Below, piece after piece: positions 61,016 to 64,000 of a DNA stretch of 64,000 nucleotides (position 1 is its first letter; the number at the start of each line of letters is the position of its first letter). Source of the DNA: Flavobacterium resistens (GTDB lineage: Bacteria > Bacteroidota > Bacteroidia > Flavobacteriales > Flavobacteriaceae). Below the pieces are notes generated by a model. It was not told the DNA's origin, did no database searches, and saw only the letters and a program-made list of their open reading frames with translations. A program made the translations under genes and the position numbers. Location: contig NZ_FXTA01000002.1 of assembly GCF_900182645.1 (NCBI RefSeq), positions 868,001-932,000 of the forward strand, read 5' to 3'.

Positions 61016-62206
61016 TTATGCAGTCAAAGCTTCTTTGATTCTGCGTAATGCTTCTGTTAAAATATCGTTGCTTGTTGCGTAAGAGAAACGAATACAGTTT
61101 GGATTTCCGAAAGCGTCTCCTGTTACAGTCGCAACATTTGCCTCAGCTAAAAGATACATAGAAACATCATTTGCATCTTTAATTTCGTGTCCTTTTAAAG
61201 TTTTTCCGAAGAAAGAAGAAACGTCTGGGAATACGTAGAATGCACCTTCTGGAACGTTGATTTTTACTCCTGGGATTTCTTTTAATAATCCAACAACTAA
61301 ATCTCTACGACCGTGGAAAGCCTGAACCATGTGGTTTAAAACACTTGGATCTGCATCTACAGCTGTAATTGTAGCGCGTTGTGCTACAGAGTTTGCTCCA
61401 GATGTTACTTGTCCCTGAATTTTTGTACACGCTTTTGCGATGAATTCTGGTGCGCCAATATATCCAATTCTGTAACCTGTCATGGCAAATGCTTTTGCAA
61501 CTCCGTTTACAGTGATTGTTCTTTCTAACATTCCCGGAATTGAACCGATACTGCAGAAAGTTCCTGAGAAATTGATATGCTCATAAATTTCGTCAGCAAC
61601 TACGTAAATATTTGGGTGTTTTTCTAGAACTTTTGCCAAAGCTGTTAATTCTTCTCTGCTGTATACAGACCCAGATGGATTACATGGAGAAGAAAACCAC
61701 ATCATTTTTGTTTTTGGTGTGATTGCAGCTTCTAATTGTTCTGGAGTGATTTTGAAATCTGTTTCAACAGAAGTTGGAACTTCAACTGGAACTCCGCCAG
61801 AAAGTTTTACGATTTCGAAATAAGAAACCCAGTATGGTGCTGGTAAAATAACCTCGTCACCGTCGTTTAACATTACTTGCGCAATGTTGTATAAAGATTG
61901 TTTTGCTCCTGTAGAAACTACGATTTGGGTTGGTTTGTACTCTAAATTATTGTCTCTTTTGAATTTTCTGCAGATTGCTTCTCTCAATTCAAGGTAACCT
62001 TCTACTGGAGAATAAGTGCTATAATTTTCGTTTACTGCTTTTATTACTGCTTCTTTAATGAAGTCTGGCGTGTTGAAATCAGGCTCGCCTAAACTTAAAC
62101 TGATAATGTCTTTTCCTTGTGCTTTTAATTCGCGTGCCAATGCAGCCATTGCTAATGTCTGTGAAGTAGCAAGATTGTTGATTCTGTCCGAAAGAATATG
62201 ATTCAT
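61016..62206 (-). CDS. Pyridoxal phosphate-dependent class I aminotransferase (aspartate type)
   Basis: 396 residues. Class I aspartate/aromatic aminotransferase layout: SLGEPDFNTPDFIKEAV, TGAKQSLYN, WFSSPCNPSGSVYS, DEIYEHINF, and VNGVAKAFAMTGYRIGY with the Schiff-base Lys at about residue 237, then FSYATSNDILTEALRRI. Resembles AspC/AspAT of the Ib type; amino-acid specificity is not certain. Single gene between the DUF2383 and desaturase genes. Confidence 0.93.
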   Translation of the reverse strand: MNHILSDRINNLATSQTLAMAALARELKAQGKDIISLSLGEPDFNTPDFIKEAVIKAVNENYSTYSPVEGYLELREAICRKFKRDNNLEYKPTQIVVSTGAKQSLYNIAQVMLNDGDEVILPAPYWVSYFEIVKLSGGVPVEVPTSVETDFKITPEQLEAAITPKTKMMWFSSPCNPSGSVYSREELTALAKVLEKHPNIYVVADEIYEHINFSGTFCSIGSIPGMLERTITVNGVAKAFAMTGYRIGYIGAPEFIAKACTKIQGQVTSGANSVAQRATITAVDADPSVLNHMVQAFHGRRDLVVGLLKEIPGVKINVPEGAFYVFPDVSSFFGKTLKGHEIKDANDVSMYLLAEANVATVTGDAFGNPNCIRFSYATSNDILTEALRRIKEALTA

Positions 62207-62282
62207 TATAAAATTTTTGATGTCCTTAAATTTGCTGTGTTGTTTAAGGAAGGTTAATTATTAATAGATTTTTTTTTAGTTT

Positions 62283-63380
62283 TTAAACTGATAATTCTGG
62301 CTTCATTCCTAAGTCACGTAAATGTTTGAAGTGAGCTACAATAGCGCTTCGCATAGTTTTGTATTCGTAATATGGCAGGTTGCATTCTTTTGCAGTTTCC
62401 TTCACGATTTTTGCAATTTTGCCATAGTGAATGTGACTAATATGTGGAAAAATATGATGTTCGATTTGATGGTTTAATCCACCTGTGTACCAGTTTACAA
62501 TTGCATTTTTTGGAGCAAAATTAGTTGTGGTATACAATTGGTGAATAGCCCAGGTGTTGTCCATTTCGCCTAATTCATTTGGCTCTGGATTAGTAGTGTG
62601 ATCAACAACGTGTGCTAGTTGAAATACAATACTTAAGATTAATCCTGTTGTATAGTGCATTACAAAAAATCCAAGAACCACTTTCCACCATGTAATTCCA
62701 ATTACGATTGGCAATACAATCCAGATGGATACATAGATGATTTTTGTGATAATTAAAGTTGTCCAAAGGATTTTTGGGCTTTTTGGTTCTCCGTAAGATA
62801 ATTTTCTTTTTAGGTAATTACGCATTTGCTTAAAATCGGTTGTAATTGCCCAATTGAAAGTCAGTAATCCGTATAAGAAAACAGAATAATAATGTTGAAA
62901 ACGGTGAAAACTATGCCATTCTGCATGTTCTGTAAAACGGATAATTCTTCCTGCATCAAGATCTTCATCATGTCCAGGAATATTAGTGTAAGTATGGTGC
63001 AGTACATTATGCTGAACTTGCCAGTTGTAAACATTTCCAGCCAGAACATAAATAGTTCCACCCATTAATTTGTTTATCCAGCTTTTGTTCGAATAAGAAC
63101 CGTGGTTCCCATCGTGCATTACGTTCATTCCAACGCCGGCCATTCCGATACCCATTACGATAGATAACAACAACATTACCCAAAAAGGCATGTTAAGAGT
63201 GAGGATTAAAAAATAAGGTGTTAAAAAGACCGCAAAAAGAATAACAGCTTTTAAATGCAGTTTCCAATTTCCAGTTTTCTGGATATTGTTTTCTTTGAAG
63301 TAATTGTTTACGCGAGAGTTAAGCGTTCTGAAAAACTTCAGATTATCTTGTCTTGCAAATGTAGGTGCAGGGTTATTCAT
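62283..63380 (-). CDS. Membrane fatty-acid desaturase
   Basis: 365 residues with four or more membrane segments. Three His boxes: NVMHDGNHGSYSNKSW, QVQHNVLHHTYTN and LNHQIEHHIFPHISH, the typical layout of acyl-lipid/acyl-CoA front-end desaturases. There is no cytochrome b5 domain. It inserts double bonds into membrane fatty acids; the position (delta number) is not predictable. Single gene, divergent from rsmG with a 107-bp gap. Confidence 0.93.
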   Translation of the reverse strand: MNNPAPTFARQDNLKFFRTLNSRVNNYFKENNIQKTGNWKLHLKAVILFAVFLTPYFLILTLNMPFWVMLLLSIVMGIGMAGVGMNVMHDGNHGSYSNKSWINKLMGGTIYVLAGNVYNWQVQHNVLHHTYTNIPGHDEDLDAGRIIRFTEHAEWHSFHRFQHYYSVFLYGLLTFNWAITTDFKQMRNYLKRKLSYGEPKSPKILWTTLIITKIIYVSIWIVLPIVIGITWWKVVLGFFVMHYTTGLILSIVFQLAHVVDHTTNPEPNELGEMDNTWAIHQLYTTTNFAPKNAIVNWYTGGLNHQIEHHIFPHISHIHYGKIAKIVKETAKECNLPYYEYKTMRSAIVAHFKHLRDLGMKPELSV

Positions 63381-63487
63381 AATTATTTTAAATAGTTTTC
63401 AAAGGTAATTATTATAAATTTTCAATTTGCAAAATTGAGTTAAATATTTCAATCGTAAAGTAGTACTTTTGTTAAAAATTTAGAGCA

Positions 63488-64000
63488 ATGGATGAGATAT
63501 TGAAATATTTTCCTGATTTGACTGATATTCAAATCAAACAATTTCAACAATTAGACTTTTTATACCACGATTGGAATGAGAAAATCAATGTGATTTCGCG
63601 CAAAGACATTGATTCATTATATACAAAACACATCTTACATTCGTTAGGAATTGCTAAAATCATGAAGTTTGAGCCTGGAACAACTGTTTTGGATGTTGGA
63701 ACTGGTGGAGGTTTTCCGGGAATTCCGTTAGCGATTCTTTTTCCTGAAACTCGTTTTTATTTAATTGATGTTATTGCAAAGAAAATAAAAGTAGTTCAGG
63801 GAGTTGCCGATGCATTAGAATTGAAGAATGTAAAAGCGGAACAAAAACGTGCTGAATTGGTAAAAGGCGATTTTGATTTTATTGTAAGCCGAGCTGTAAC
63901 GAATATGCCTGATTTTGTTTCCTGGATACATGATAAAATCAAAAAACAGCATAAACATACTCTCAAAAACGGAATTTTGTATTTGAAAGGCGGTGATTTA
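63488..64000 (+). CDS. rsmG: 16S rRNA (guanine527-N7)-methyltransferase RsmG, truncated by window end
   Basis: The first 171 codons of RsmG/GidB. N-terminal KYFPDLTDIQIKQFQQLDFLYHDWNEKINVISRKDIDSLYTKHILHS, the SAM motif TVLDVGTGGGFPGIPLAILFPETRFYLIDV, and DFDFIVSRAVTNMPDF. Methylates G527 in the 16S rRNA. The 3' end lies beyond position 64000. Start at ATG 63488. Confidence 0.93.
   Translation, partial: MDEILKYFPDLTDIQIKQFQQLDFLYHDWNEKINVISRKDIDSLYTKHILHSLGIAKIMKFEPGTTVLDVGTGGGFPGIPLAILFPETRFYLIDVIAKKIKVVQGVADALELKNVKAEQKRAELVKGDFDFIVSRAVTNMPDFVSWIHDKIKKQHKHTLKNGILYLKGGDL

Overview
The window looks like chromosomal core DNA of a Flavobacterium (Bacteroidota), probably close to the F. johnsoniae group; that is inferred from gene content, not from a database match. 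Support: AT-rich DNA, promoter -7 elements of the TAnnTTTG type, proteins with type B type IX secretion (gliding motility associated) C-termini, DUF6089/UppS/BamA/OmpH gene order, a FolK-deoxynucleoside kinase fusion and a GH3-family protein. No prophage, integrase, transposase, CRISPR array or rRNA operon is visible. About 63 protein genes and two tRNA genes are supported; the first (OmpH/Skp) and last (RsmG) genes run off the window.

Layout. 1-6.3 kb (minus): outer-membrane biogenesis and isoprenoid block ompH-bamA-uppS-DUF6089, then nadK and a CBS-domain protein, divergent from pdxJ. 6.4-12.9 kb (plus): pdxJ, hydrolase, small membrane protein, tig, clpP, clpX, L,D-transpeptidase-like lipoprotein. 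13.1-16.9 kb: GlxA/AraC-type regulator divergent from an unusual run of six small VOC and SRPBCC genes. 17-30 kb: serB, GH3, DUF2797, glycosyltransferase 9, AsmA-like, hydrolase, sppA, folK-dNK fusion, YjbR. 30.3-34.6 kb: two large paralogous secreted C-type-lectin proteins with type B T9SS signals. 34.7-39.7 kb: SpoU methyltransferase, DUF1573, mutS, tRNA-Gly(GCC), tRNA-Leu(UAA), a DUF1508-like protein and a tiny Ala-rich repeat lipoprotein. 40-47.5 kb: waaA/kdtA, DegT aminotransferase, galE, EamA transporter, a probable RelE/ParE-type toxin-antitoxin pair, fabD, DUF983, AraC. 47.6-49.4 kb: YceI, a 4Fe-4S mono-cluster protein and pirin. 50.2-55 kb: ScfR/RamB-type regulator divergent from the glyoxylate shunt genes aceB and aceA. 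55-64 kb: Crp/Fnr regulator, DUF6370, purT, U32 protease-like RNA hydroxylation factor, DUF2383, aminotransferase, fatty-acid desaturase, rsmG.

The most interesting signals lie between genes. (1) A dispersed family of structured intergenic elements is present in six copies (about 9.9, 13.0, 18.4, 49.5, 57.5 and 60.8 kb). They share ends (GATAGMAGTGG ... ACGGATAGC) that are bracketed by an outer helix showing compensatory base changes, around an interchangeable central hairpin. (2) The YceI and pirin genes share a 16-bp near-palindrome (CTTAAYCTAGRTTAAG) exactly 22 nt upstream of their -7 elements, neither promoter having a -33 TTG; this suggests a small regulon driven by an activator. (3) Several other palindromic repeat families occur, including a 29-bp inverted-repeat element in two copies and an 18-bp palindrome apparently inserted with a 4-bp duplication. 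These readings are made by eye; genome-wide counts, covariance modelling and expression data would be needed to settle function.
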